Shown: positions 26,128 to 33,630 of the stretch, piece by piece
Layout of the letters: each line of letters begins with the position of its first letter
Numbering within the stretch: position 1 is the stretch's first letter
NCBI GenBank assembly: GCA_016219985.1
Contig: JACRJO010000032.1
Span: 1 to 64,000 of the forward strand
Length of the DNA stretch: 64,000 nucleotides
Source: Sphingobacteriales bacterium
GTDB lineage: Bacteria > Bacteroidota > Bacteroidia > Chitinophagales > Chitinophagaceae
Direction of reading: 5' to 3'
Notes under the pieces: model-generated
Database searches by the model: none
Told to the model about the DNA's origin: nothing
Seen by the model: only the letters and a program-made list of their open reading frames with translations
Translations under genes and position numbers: made by a program

Positions 26128-27507
26128 TTAACTGAATTCCCGGATATCCCGCATCAGCTGCATAGCGATATTATTCGCCTTTGTTTCAAAATCACTTTCC
26201 GCATATATCCGGATGATGGGTTCCGTATTGGACGTGCGCAGGTGCACCCAGTCGTTATCGAATTCTATCTTCAACCCGTCCTCTGTATGGATGGGCTGGT
26301 TCCTGTATTTTTCTTTGATCGTCTCAAAGATGGCTTTCACATCCACCCCGCTCTGTAATTCGATCTTATTCTTGGAGATAAAATAATCCGGGTAGGTTCC
26401 CCGCAGGGATTTAATGCCTTTTTTATGACTGGCGAGGTGACTCAGGAACAGCCCGATCCCGATCAGGGCATCCCGGCCATAATGAAAATCAGGCACAATG
26501 ATACCGCCATTCCCTTCACCGCCAATGACCGCGTCGGTTTCCTTCATTTTCTTTACCACATTTACCTCACCAACGGCAGAAGGAGAATAGGCCCCCCCGT
26601 GTTTCAGAGTCACTTCCTTCAGCGCTTTCGTACTGCTCATATTGCTGACCGTATTCCCTTTCCGCTTACCCAGCACATAGTCTGCCACGGCCACCAGGGT
26701 ATATTCCTCCCCGAACAAGGAACCGTCCTCATTTACAAAGCACAGGCGGTCCACATCCGGGTCCACTGCAATGCCGAGGTCGGCTTTCTGCTGCACCACT
26801 TCATTGCACAATTGGGAAAGATGTTCCGGGAGCGGTTCGGGATTGTGTGCAAATTTACCGTTCACTTCCCCGTTCAGCACGATCACATCCGTTACACCCA
26901 GGGCCCTCAGCAGGGCGGGCACATAGATGGCCCCGGTGGAATTGATGGCATCCACCACCACTTTAAAATGCTTTTTGGCAATGGCTTTCGCATTGACCAG
27001 CGGGTATTTCAGGATCGCGTCAATATGTTTTTGCCCATAGCTGTCGTCGGTGGTCACCGTACCGAGCTTGTCCACCCCGGCAAAAGAGAATTCTTCTTTT
27101 GCCGCCAGTTCCAGTACCCGGGCCCCGGTTTCCGCGGAAATGAATTCCCCGTCTTCGTTCAGCAATTTCAGGGCATTCCATTCTTTGGGATTATGGCTGG
27201 CAGTAAGGATGATCCCCCCGTCCGCATTTTCCATTTTGACCGCCACTTCCACCGTTGGGGTAGTGGAAAGTCCAAGATCCACCACATCAATCCCCAGGCC
27301 TGTCAGTGTATGAATGACGAGTTGCTGGACCATGGGCCCGCTGATCCGGCCATCACGGCCAACCACGATCCGGATGTTTTGTTTTCCTTCCGACACAATG
27401 GTTCCGAAGGCCGCCGTAAATTTCACAATATCCACCGGGGTAAGGTTCCCGCCCGGCTTCCCTCCTATCGTTCCCCGGATCCCCGAAATACTCTTGATTA
27501 ATGCCAC
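26128..27507 (-). CDS. glmM: Phosphoglucosamine mutase
   Basis: Interconverts glucosamine-6-P and glucosamine-1-P for peptidoglycan and LPS precursors; 459 residues. Seen: SISGIRGTIGG at the start, the phosphoserine loop TASHNPKEWNALK, the metal-binding DPDVDR, the sugar-binding GGEGNGG and the C-terminal phosphate loop RTSNTEPIIRIYAE. The phosphoserine region and the RTSNTEP loop fit GlmM/phosphomannomutase; GlmM is preferred because this type is the usual single copy in Bacteroidota. The start codon is GTG: an overlapping ATG two bases upstream is out of frame and stops at once. Confidence 0.85.
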   Translation of the reverse strand: MALIKSISGIRGTIGGKPGGNLTPVDIVKFTAAFGTIVSEGKQNIRIVVGRDGRISGPMVQQLVIHTLTGLGIDVVDLGLSTTPTVEVAVKMENADGGIILTASHNPKEWNALKLLNEDGEFISAETGARVLELAAKEEFSFAGVDKLGTVTTDDSYGQKHIDAILKYPLVNAKAIAKKHFKVVVDAINSTGAIYVPALLRALGVTDVIVLNGEVNGKFAHNPEPLPEHLSQLCNEVVQQKADLGIAVDPDVDRLCFVNEDGSLFGEEYTLVAVADYVLGKRKGNTVSNMSSTKALKEVTLKHGGAYSPSAVGEVNVVKKMKETDAVIGGEGNGGIIVPDFHYGRDALIGIGLFLSHLASHKKGIKSLRGTYPDYFISKNKIELQSGVDVKAIFETIKEKYRNQPIHTEDGLKIEFDNDWVHLRTSNTEPIIRIYAESDFETKANNIAMQLMRDIREFS

Positions 27508-27522
27508 ATTATTTTTTTAAGG

Positions 27523-27584
27523 CGACAAAAATACGCTTTTCAAAATCAATAGCTGCTTTTTACACAGCCTGCGTATTTTTGTCG
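27523..27584. promoter_or_regulatory. Mirrored divergent -7 boxes in a 14-bp inverted repeat
   Basis: CGACAAAAATACGC (27523-27536) is the exact reverse complement of GCGTATTTTTGTCG (27571-27584), 34 bases apart. Each arm holds an outward-facing TATTTTTG, which matches the Bacteroidota -7 consensus. One faces glmM, the other the methyltransferase whose ATG is at 27586. No clear -33 TTTG was found. Confidence 0.55.
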
Positions 27585-27585
27585 T

Positions 27586-28323
27586 ATGACAGCCACCGCC
27601 TGGTACAAAGACTGGTTCAACTCTTCCTTCTATCATAAATTGTATTTTGACCGGGATGAAATAGAAGCAGCCGCTTTTATCAATAAGCTGATCGGTCACC
27701 TGCAACCCGCGGCCGGCAGCCTTATGCTGGATGTGGCCTGTGGCAAAGGAAGGCACAGTAAGATCCTTTCCTCGCTGGGATACCGCGTAACCGGTATTGA
27801 CATTTCCCCCGACAGCATTGCCCTTGCCAAGGAATCGGAAAATGACAACCTGGAATTTTTCGTACATGATATGCGCCTTCCCTTCCGGAGCAATTATTTC
27901 CGGTATGCGTTTAATTTTTTCACCAGTTTCGGTTATTTCCGCACCCGGCGCGAACACGATGACGCTATCCGGACCATCGCAGCCAGCCTGCAGCCCGGCG
28001 GTATTTTTGTGATCGATTACCTGAATGTGCATTATGCAGAAGACCATTTGGTCCCCCATGAAACCCGGGAGATCAGCGGCACCCATTATGCCATTCACCG
28101 CTGGGACGATGAAACCCATTTCTATAAAAAAATAACGGTTACGGATCCTTTACTGAAACAGCCGGTGGAATACACGGAACAGGTCGCTAAATTCTCCCTG
28201 GGTGATTTTACCGATATGCTCAGTTACCAGGGTTTGCAGGTGCAGGAAGTATTCGGGGATTACGGGTTCAGCGCCTATGATGTCCGGAAATCGCCGCGGC
28301 TGATCCTGGTAGCAAGGAAATAA
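27586..28323 (+). CDS. Class I SAM-dependent methyltransferase
   Basis: A 245-residue Rossmann-fold methyltransferase. Motif I is MLDVACGKGRHSKILSSLGY (about 47-66), followed by the acidic end of strand 2 in VTGIDISPDS, the motif II region FFVHDMRLPF and the motif III-like LQPGGIFVIDYLN. Substrate unknown. The C-terminal part resembles enzymes annotated only as methyltransferase-domain proteins. It is divergent from glmM and is predicted to be leaderless or nearly so. Confidence 0.85.
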   Translation: MTATAWYKDWFNSSFYHKLYFDRDEIEAAAFINKLIGHLQPAAGSLMLDVACGKGRHSKILSSLGYRVTGIDISPDSIALAKESENDNLEFFVHDMRLPFRSNYFRYAFNFFTSFGYFRTRREHDDAIRTIAASLQPGGIFVIDYLNVHYAEDHLVPHETREISGTHYAIHRWDDETHFYKKITVTDPLLKQPVEYTEQVAKFSLGDFTDMLSYQGLQVQEVFGDYGFSAYDVRKSPRLILVARK

Positions 28324-28328
28324 GGGGA

Positions 28329-30308
28329 TCAGTCCCGCTCATTATTCATCAGCATATACTTTGATGTTTCATAAAACGCGGTGGTAAACAGGGACAGTTT
28401 TTTGCGGATCGAATCCACCTGTTCAGGCCGGTAAAGGGAGGAACCAGGATGCAGGGGCGAGAGCTGTTCCTCCCCTGAATTGATATTCCGCGTAAAATAA
28501 AAATCATTGGTCACGATGCCAATGCGGTCTGCCGTATTGGTGATAAAGGCGAAATGATTTTTCTTGGCCGGGTCCAGGAGGTCGCGGCCGAGGGTGGTAT
28601 TAACATACGACTGGTGGAGCATCCCCGCCAGGGTGGGCAGTACATCGATCTGTGAAACCACTTCCGTTCTTTTCTGCGGGGCCAGCAGGCCGGGGGCATA
28701 AAACAACAAGGGCACATGTTCGTCGGTCAGGCGCTGCTCGCTCCATACCGGCGGGTACATCGGTTCCGCGTTGCCGGCCAGCCCGTGATCTCCCACAAAA
28801 ACAAAAATGGTGTTTTGAAAATAATCTTCCTTTTTGGCGGCTTCGATAAACTGGCGGAAACAATAATCCGAATACCGGAAACAGTTGTATTCGTCCAGTG
28901 ATTCAAACCCGTATTTTTTTAATTCCTCATCCGGCAGCGTGACCCGCACAAAATCCGTTTCGGTTTCGGGGATGGTTTTATTGTAAGGGCGGTGGTTCCC
29001 CGAAGTCTGTATATAGGCAAAAAAGGGTTTGCCCTTTTTCCGGAAGACCTCGTTGGCCGCGAGGAACAGGTCTTTATCACTCACGCCCCAGACATTCACT
29101 TTCGGCGCTTTAAAATAATCGCCGGTGTGCATCTGCAGACCTTTTATATTCTTCAGCAGTCCTTCAAAATTGTTGAACTCCGGGCTGCCCCCCAGGAAAT
29201 AATGTTTATCATATTCTTCCAGCCCGTTCACAATCGTGTGTTGCTGCAGGGCCAGGGGATTCCGGGTGGAGAATTTAAACAACTGGGCATCGGGAATACC
29301 GGAGAGGATGGCGAACAAAGCCCGGGCGGTGGAGAAATGCGGGGAAAAGCAATGGTCGAAAAAAATACCCTGCCGGCACAACGAATCAAAATAAGGGGAG
29401 GCGTTCAGCGGGTTTCCGCTCATCGTACTCTTGTACATGCTGAAGGATTCACATTGCACCAATACAATATTGGGCCGGCTTTCGAAGGAACTGCTGCGCG
29501 GGCCGGTCTCCCTGCGGTAGGAAAAAACAGAAGGGTCCGGAAGGTCCATCCATTCCGCCATCAGCGGGAATACTTCCCGGGCCTTCTTCTCATTGTAATC
29601 CGGGTTACGCAGCCGCAGCGTGGCAATAAAATTCTGCAGGGGATTGATCGCAAGATAGGATTTGAAACTGTTATTGAAGCGGAAACTATCGGCCCGGCTC
29701 AGCGGTGGCCAGGTCAGGGACCCGTAGATCAGGAAGCAGAAAAATAAACTGGTGATGATGAAAAATTTCCGGCGGTGAACAATGCCCTTCCCGTCCGTGC
29801 GGTTGATCACCTGCCAGTGGCTGCGGTGATACATCCAGCGGAAAAAAAGGACAGCCACCACCAGTCCCAGCAGCATCCAGATCAGCGGGTAGGTCTGCCA
29901 GATCATTTTCAGAGAGATGCTGAAATCCTCGGCGAAATTCATCGCCCCGGCATCCAGCGGGGTGCGGTTATAAGAAAAACTCCCGAAACCTGCTGCAAAA
30001 AAGAAAAAAACGATAAAGGTGACGATCGCCAGGTACCAGGTCCACCATTTCTTATTGCGGGCCGAATAAAAAGGAGTCATTGCGGGAGCCGTACTCAGCA
30101 GGACCACCGGTAATAAAATGACAGCGATCCAGCGGAGATCATACCGGATCCCCATCAAAAAAGCAGGAATGACATCGGGAAAGGAGGTCCCCTTGGGGCG
30201 GAACGCAATAAACGTAGCCAGCCGGAACGCGGTAAAGATCAGCAGGAAAATGACAAACAGGTTTGCCACCCAGAGGAGTGTTTTGGGTATTTTGTATTTT
30301 ACCAGCAT
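28329..30308 (-). CDS. LTA synthase-family membrane sulfatase/phosphoglycerol transferase
   Basis: A 659-residue inner-membrane protein. Five N-terminal TM helices (about residues 8-170) are followed by a periplasmic alkaline-phosphatase-fold sulfatase domain: NIVLVQCESFSMYKSTMSG (metal-binding Glu and the nucleophile region), FFDHCFSPHFSTARALFAILSG, and VFVGDHGLAGN (metal-binding Asp-His). Gram-negative members transfer phosphoglycerol or phosphoethanolamine to envelope glycans or lipids; the actual acceptor is unknown. The ATG at 30308 is preferred to the frame opening at 30344. It is divergent from the PAP2 gene, which acts on similar lipid-phosphate chemistry. Confidence 0.85.
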   Translation of the reverse strand: MLVKYKIPKTLLWVANLFVIFLLIFTAFRLATFIAFRPKGTSFPDVIPAFLMGIRYDLRWIAVILLPVVLLSTAPAMTPFYSARNKKWWTWYLAIVTFIVFFFFAAGFGSFSYNRTPLDAGAMNFAEDFSISLKMIWQTYPLIWMLLGLVVAVLFFRWMYHRSHWQVINRTDGKGIVHRRKFFIITSLFFCFLIYGSLTWPPLSRADSFRFNNSFKSYLAINPLQNFIATLRLRNPDYNEKKAREVFPLMAEWMDLPDPSVFSYRRETGPRSSSFESRPNIVLVQCESFSMYKSTMSGNPLNASPYFDSLCRQGIFFDHCFSPHFSTARALFAILSGIPDAQLFKFSTRNPLALQQHTIVNGLEEYDKHYFLGGSPEFNNFEGLLKNIKGLQMHTGDYFKAPKVNVWGVSDKDLFLAANEVFRKKGKPFFAYIQTSGNHRPYNKTIPETETDFVRVTLPDEELKKYGFESLDEYNCFRYSDYCFRQFIEAAKKEDYFQNTIFVFVGDHGLAGNAEPMYPPVWSEQRLTDEHVPLLFYAPGLLAPQKRTEVVSQIDVLPTLAGMLHQSYVNTTLGRDLLDPAKKNHFAFITNTADRIGIVTNDFYFTRNINSGEEQLSPLHPGSSLYRPEQVDSIRKKLSLFTTAFYETSKYMLMNNERD

Positions 30309-30445
30309 GCGGTCGCCCTTTCCGGGAAATATCAGGTGAAACAAGGCACAAAGAAAATACTAAATCCGCTACCCGCAATACCCTCTGTCACTTATTTGAC
30401 GAAACAGGGGCCGGTCCTACAGCCGCATCCCCTACTTTTGCAGGG

Positions 30446-31063
30446 ATGATATTTACTGCGATCAGCCTCCTGGATAAGTTACTGCAATGGGACAAATGGC
30501 TGTTTATAAAGATCAACAGCCAATGGACCCATCCCCTGCTGGACAGTATCATGCCGCTCTGGCGCAGCCCCCTGTACTGGACGCCGCTGTACCTGTTCCT
30601 GCTTCTTTTCGTACTGGTCAATTTCAGGGCGAAGGGAATCTGGTGGGCCCTGCTCTTTATCAGTACCGTGGCGCTTTGCGACCTGGCGGGTAATTATGTC
30701 TTCAAACACAATTTTGAACGGATACGGCCCTGCAATGACCCCGATTTTTTTGTGCATGTACGGTTGCTCCTTCAGCACTGCGGATCCGGCTTCAGTTTTG
30801 TATCCAATCATGCTGCCAATCATTTCGGTATGGGGGTGTTTAGTTTTATCACCCTCCGGCACCTGGTTGGCAAATGGGCCTGGCTGGGACTGATCTGGGC
30901 CTTTTCCGTCGCGTACGCACAGGTTTATGTAGGCGTGCATTACCCATCAGATGTAACGGGCGGCGCCCTGCTCGGCACCCTCTTCGGCATCAGTACCGGC
31001 ACCCTCTTCAACAAGCGCTTCAGATTCGCTATCTTCGGTAATCAATCAACGGTATCCGTTTAA
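30446..31063 (+). CDS. PAP2-family membrane phosphatase
   Basis: A 205-residue integral membrane phosphatase from ATG 30446. Catalytic signatures are visible: KHNFERIRPCND (KxxxxxxRP), GFSFVSNHAANHFG (the PSGH-like motif, here SNH), and YAQVYVGVHYPSDVTGGALLG (SRxxxxxHxxxD-like). About five TM helices. It probably dephosphorylates undecaprenyl-PP or another lipid phosphate. Its TAA stop overlaps the ATG of the next gene by one base (TAATG), so translation is probably coupled. Confidence 0.88.
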   Translation: MIFTAISLLDKLLQWDKWLFIKINSQWTHPLLDSIMPLWRSPLYWTPLYLFLLLFVLVNFRAKGIWWALLFISTVALCDLAGNYVFKHNFERIRPCNDPDFFVHVRLLLQHCGSGFSFVSNHAANHFGMGVFSFITLRHLVGKWAWLGLIWAFSVAYAQVYVGVHYPSDVTGGALLGTLFGISTGTLFNKRFRFAIFGNQSTVSV

Positions 31064-32358
31064 TGGACATATTTATTCTATTCTTTCTTATCTTACTGAA
31101 TGGCCTTTTCTCCATGTCGGAAATTGCACTGGTTTCCGCCCGGAAAGCCCGGCTGGAGTACCTGGCAGACAAGGGAGATAAAAAAGCGGAACTGGCCCTG
31201 GCCCTCTCCAATCATCCCGAATTATTTTTATCTGCGGTACAGATCGGCATCACCCTGATCTCCATCATCACGGGGGTCTATTCCGGGGAACGTTTCGGGA
31301 AGGACCTGCAACCCTATGTGGAGAGAATGGCGATCCTGAAACCTTATGCCGAAACGATTTCCACCACTTTTATCGTTATCCTGGTTACTTATCTTTCCAT
31401 CGTTTTCGGGGAACTGATCCCCAAGCGCATCGGCCTGCTCCGTTCCGAAAAAATCGCCAAAATGGTGGCCGGCCCGATGAAGACCTTTGCCCGGATCACC
31501 CATCCCTTTGTATGGCTGCTCAATAAAACCGGCAATATCTTTTTCCGCATTTTCAATATCAAACGATCCAAGGAAGATGCTGTAACAGAAGAAGAGATCA
31601 AGACCCTGATCACCGAAGGAGCCGAAGCGGGCACGATTGATGAGGCCGAGCAGGAGATCATTGAACGGGTTTTTCACCTGGGTGACCGGAATATCACTTC
31701 ACTGATGACCCACCGGAGCGATATCATCTGGTTCAGTCTCGATGACAACGAAGACAAGATCAAGGAAAAAATATTGCAGGAGCCCCATTCGGCCTATCCC
31801 ATTTGCGAGGAATCCATTGATAATATCAGGGGCGTGGTCTCCATCAAGGACCTATATATCAGCCCGGACAACACCTATTTTAAAGAGCTGATGCAGCCGG
31901 CTCTTTTTATCCCGGAAAATAATTCACCCTACCAGGTGCTGGAAAAATTCAAGGAATCGAGGATCCATTCGGCCTTTATCGTGGATGAATACGGCAGCAT
32001 CCTGGGCCTGCTCACCCTGAATGATATCCTGGAAGCCATCGTGGGCGATATTCCCCAGCAGGATGTGCCGGATTATGAGATCGTGGAAAGAGAGGATGGT
32101 ACATTTATCGTGGATGGCCAGATCCCCTTTTACGATTTCCTCACCCGCTTTGAGAAAACAGAATGGATGAATGAGGGGGAACATGATTTCGACACCCTGG
32201 CCGGTTTTGTATTGCACGAACTGGAACGGATTCCCAAGACCGGCGACAAACTCAACTGGAAGGGATTCACGCTTGAGATCGTCGATATGGACGGTCACCG
32301 GATTGATAAAGTGCTGGTGACACTGAGCCGGGAGCTGAAGGAGGATATGGAGGAGTGA
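31063..32358 (+). CDS. CNNM/CorC-type transporter-associated protein with CBS pair (hemolysin C family)
   Basis: A 431-residue membrane protein. The N-terminal CNNM (DUF21) domain (about 1-190) has LFFLILLNGLFSMSEIALVSARKARLE at its start and YLSIVFGELIPKRIGL. Two CBS domains follow (about 205-330: LMTHRSDIIWFSLDD, VVSIKDLYI, SAFIVDEYGSILGLLTLNDIL). The C-terminal CorC/HlyC domain shows FDTLAGFVLHELERIPKTGD. Members are linked to Mg2+/Co2+ efflux and membrane stress rather than proven haemolysis. Translationally coupled to the PAP2 gene. Confidence 0.9.
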   Translation: MDIFILFFLILLNGLFSMSEIALVSARKARLEYLADKGDKKAELALALSNHPELFLSAVQIGITLISIITGVYSGERFGKDLQPYVERMAILKPYAETISTTFIVILVTYLSIVFGELIPKRIGLLRSEKIAKMVAGPMKTFARITHPFVWLLNKTGNIFFRIFNIKRSKEDAVTEEEIKTLITEGAEAGTIDEAEQEIIERVFHLGDRNITSLMTHRSDIIWFSLDDNEDKIKEKILQEPHSAYPICEESIDNIRGVVSIKDLYISPDNTYFKELMQPALFIPENNSPYQVLEKFKESRIHSAFIVDEYGSILGLLTLNDILEAIVGDIPQQDVPDYEIVEREDGTFIVDGQIPFYDFLTRFEKTEWMNEGEHDFDTLAGFVLHELERIPKTGDKLNWKGFTLEIVDMDGHRIDKVLVTLSRELKEDMEE

Positions 32359-32363
32359 GCAGT

Positions 32364-32437
32364 TGTTAGTCTTTAGTCATTAGTCCATAGTACAGACTAA
32401 CGACTAAAGACTAAAGACTATAGACTAAAAACTAAAG
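32364..32437. repeat. Word tract TTAGTC / GACTAAAGACTA, inverted halves
   Basis: TTAGTCTTTAGTCATTAGTC on the left and GACTAACGACTAAAGACTAA on the right form an imperfect hairpin between convergent genes. The right half encodes the C-terminus and stop of the DUF6702-like gene. Confidence 0.88.
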
Positions 32438-32939
32438 CCGCTTCCGTCTCCGGGAAATTCAGCTTCGTACTCTTCCGGTTCCCGTTCACGATCACATGCA
32501 TAATATTTACCTGGTCCTCAAACTGGTCGTACATGATATTGGTGGAGATACTGATTTTGTTTAACACAGGAACATTATCAGCCTGGAAATACCCATAAGC
32601 GGCTTCCTTTTCGTTTTCAAAGCCGATGAATTGCAGGGTAACCGGTTTATTGTTGGCCGTAATGGACAGGTGACTCAACAGGTATTTTTTTACCAGGGAA
32701 TCCATGGGCGCTTTATCCGCGGGATTGATCAGGTCCACTTTGGTTTTGTAATTTTTGGCCAGTATCTTCTCAAAATCGTCAGTAAATATTTTGCAACTGA
32801 TCTCCAGGGTCCGGTCCGCCGCATTGTGATTGATCTCGATAACGCTTACATGGAAGGGGTGCGGGGCGGGTTTGCCGGCCAGCAGAACCGAAACCAACGG
32901 AATAAACAGCCATTTATAGACAGATGATGCCATTGACAC
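32418..32939 (-). CDS. DUF6702-like exported protein
   Basis: A 173-residue exported protein: N-terminal hydrophobic signal (YKWLFIPLVSVLLAG), then HPFHVSVIEINHNAADRTLEISCKIFTDDFEKIL, the segment that characterises the Bacteroidota DUF6702 family, and a beta-rich C-terminus ending ...ISTNIMYDQFEDQVNIMHVIVNG. Function unknown; relatives often sit next to HupE/UreJ-type proteins and M1 peptidases, as here. It is divergent from the HupE-like gene. The last residues (about LVFSL) and the TAG stop fall in a word tract. Confidence 0.75.
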   Translation of the reverse strand: MSMASSVYKWLFIPLVSVLLAGKPAPHPFHVSVIEINHNAADRTLEISCKIFTDDFEKILAKNYKTKVDLINPADKAPMDSLVKKYLLSHLSITANNKPVTLQFIGFENEKEAAYGYFQADNVPVLNKISISTNIMYDQFEDQVNIMHVIVNGNRKSTKLNFPETEAALVFSL

Positions 32940-33038
32940 TATTATTTTTCAGGATTACCCAATTGGTCCTTATTTTGGCGGACCTAAGCTTTGACGGTAA
33001 AAATAGGCGATTGGTTCGATGATCAAACCCAAAAAAGG

Positions 33039-33617
33039 ATGAGCGATTTCAATTTTTATTTCGGGCTCGGCTGGGAACATATTATGAGCTGGGATGCCCT
33101 GGACCATTTGTTGTTCATTGCGGCCCTGGCAGCCATCTATATATTGCAGGACTGGAAACAGGTCCTGGTCCTGGTCACCGCTTTTACCATCGGCCATTCC
33201 CTGACCCTGGCCCTGAGTGTGATGGATATATTCCGGTTTCCTGCCAACTGGGTGGAATTCCTGATTCCCTGCACCATTGTGCTGACGGCCATCAGCAACC
33301 TCTTCCAGAAAAAGTTCACCGCAAAATCCATCCGGATCAATTATTTCCTGGCCCTGTTTTTCGGGCTGATCCACGGAATGGGCTTTGCCAATACCATCCG
33401 TTTCATGCTGGCGCAGGACCAGAGTTTTGGCTGGGGACTTTTTGGTTTCAATCTCGGCCTGGAGGCCGGGCAGATCGTGGTCGTGAGCACCCTGCTCCTG
33501 GTTACCCAGGTCCTGGTTACCGTCCTTAAGATCAACCGCCGGGAATGGGTGATCTTTTTATCAGCCGCCATCTTCAGTCTTTCCTTACAAATGGCCTTAA
33601 CACGTTTACCTCTATAA
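33039..33617 (+). CDS. HupE/UreJ-like membrane protein
   Basis: A 192-residue membrane protein with about six TM helices. Seen: FGLGWEHIMSWDALDHLLFIAAL near the start and TAFTIGHSLTLALSVMD, the His-rich helices typical of the HupE/UreJ_2 family, plus LIHGMGFANTIR. Family members are suspected nickel/cobalt permeases; no urease or hydrogenase is present here. The ATG at 33039 is preferred over the frame start at 32991. The M1 peptidase begins 13 bases after its stop, so they are likely co-transcribed. Confidence 0.82.
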   Translation: MSDFNFYFGLGWEHIMSWDALDHLLFIAALAAIYILQDWKQVLVLVTAFTIGHSLTLALSVMDIFRFPANWVEFLIPCTIVLTAISNLFQKKFTAKSIRINYFLALFFGLIHGMGFANTIRFMLAQDQSFGWGLFGFNLGLEAGQIVVVSTLLLVTQVLVTVLKINRREWVIFLSAAIFSLSLQMALTRLPL

Positions 33618-33630
33618 AATATAATCAGCC

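Noticed and set aside
26425..27501. 358-codon plus-strand frame opposite glmM
   Set aside because: Antisense shadow of a clear glmM; the His/Gln/Arg-rich composition is typical of reverse frames.
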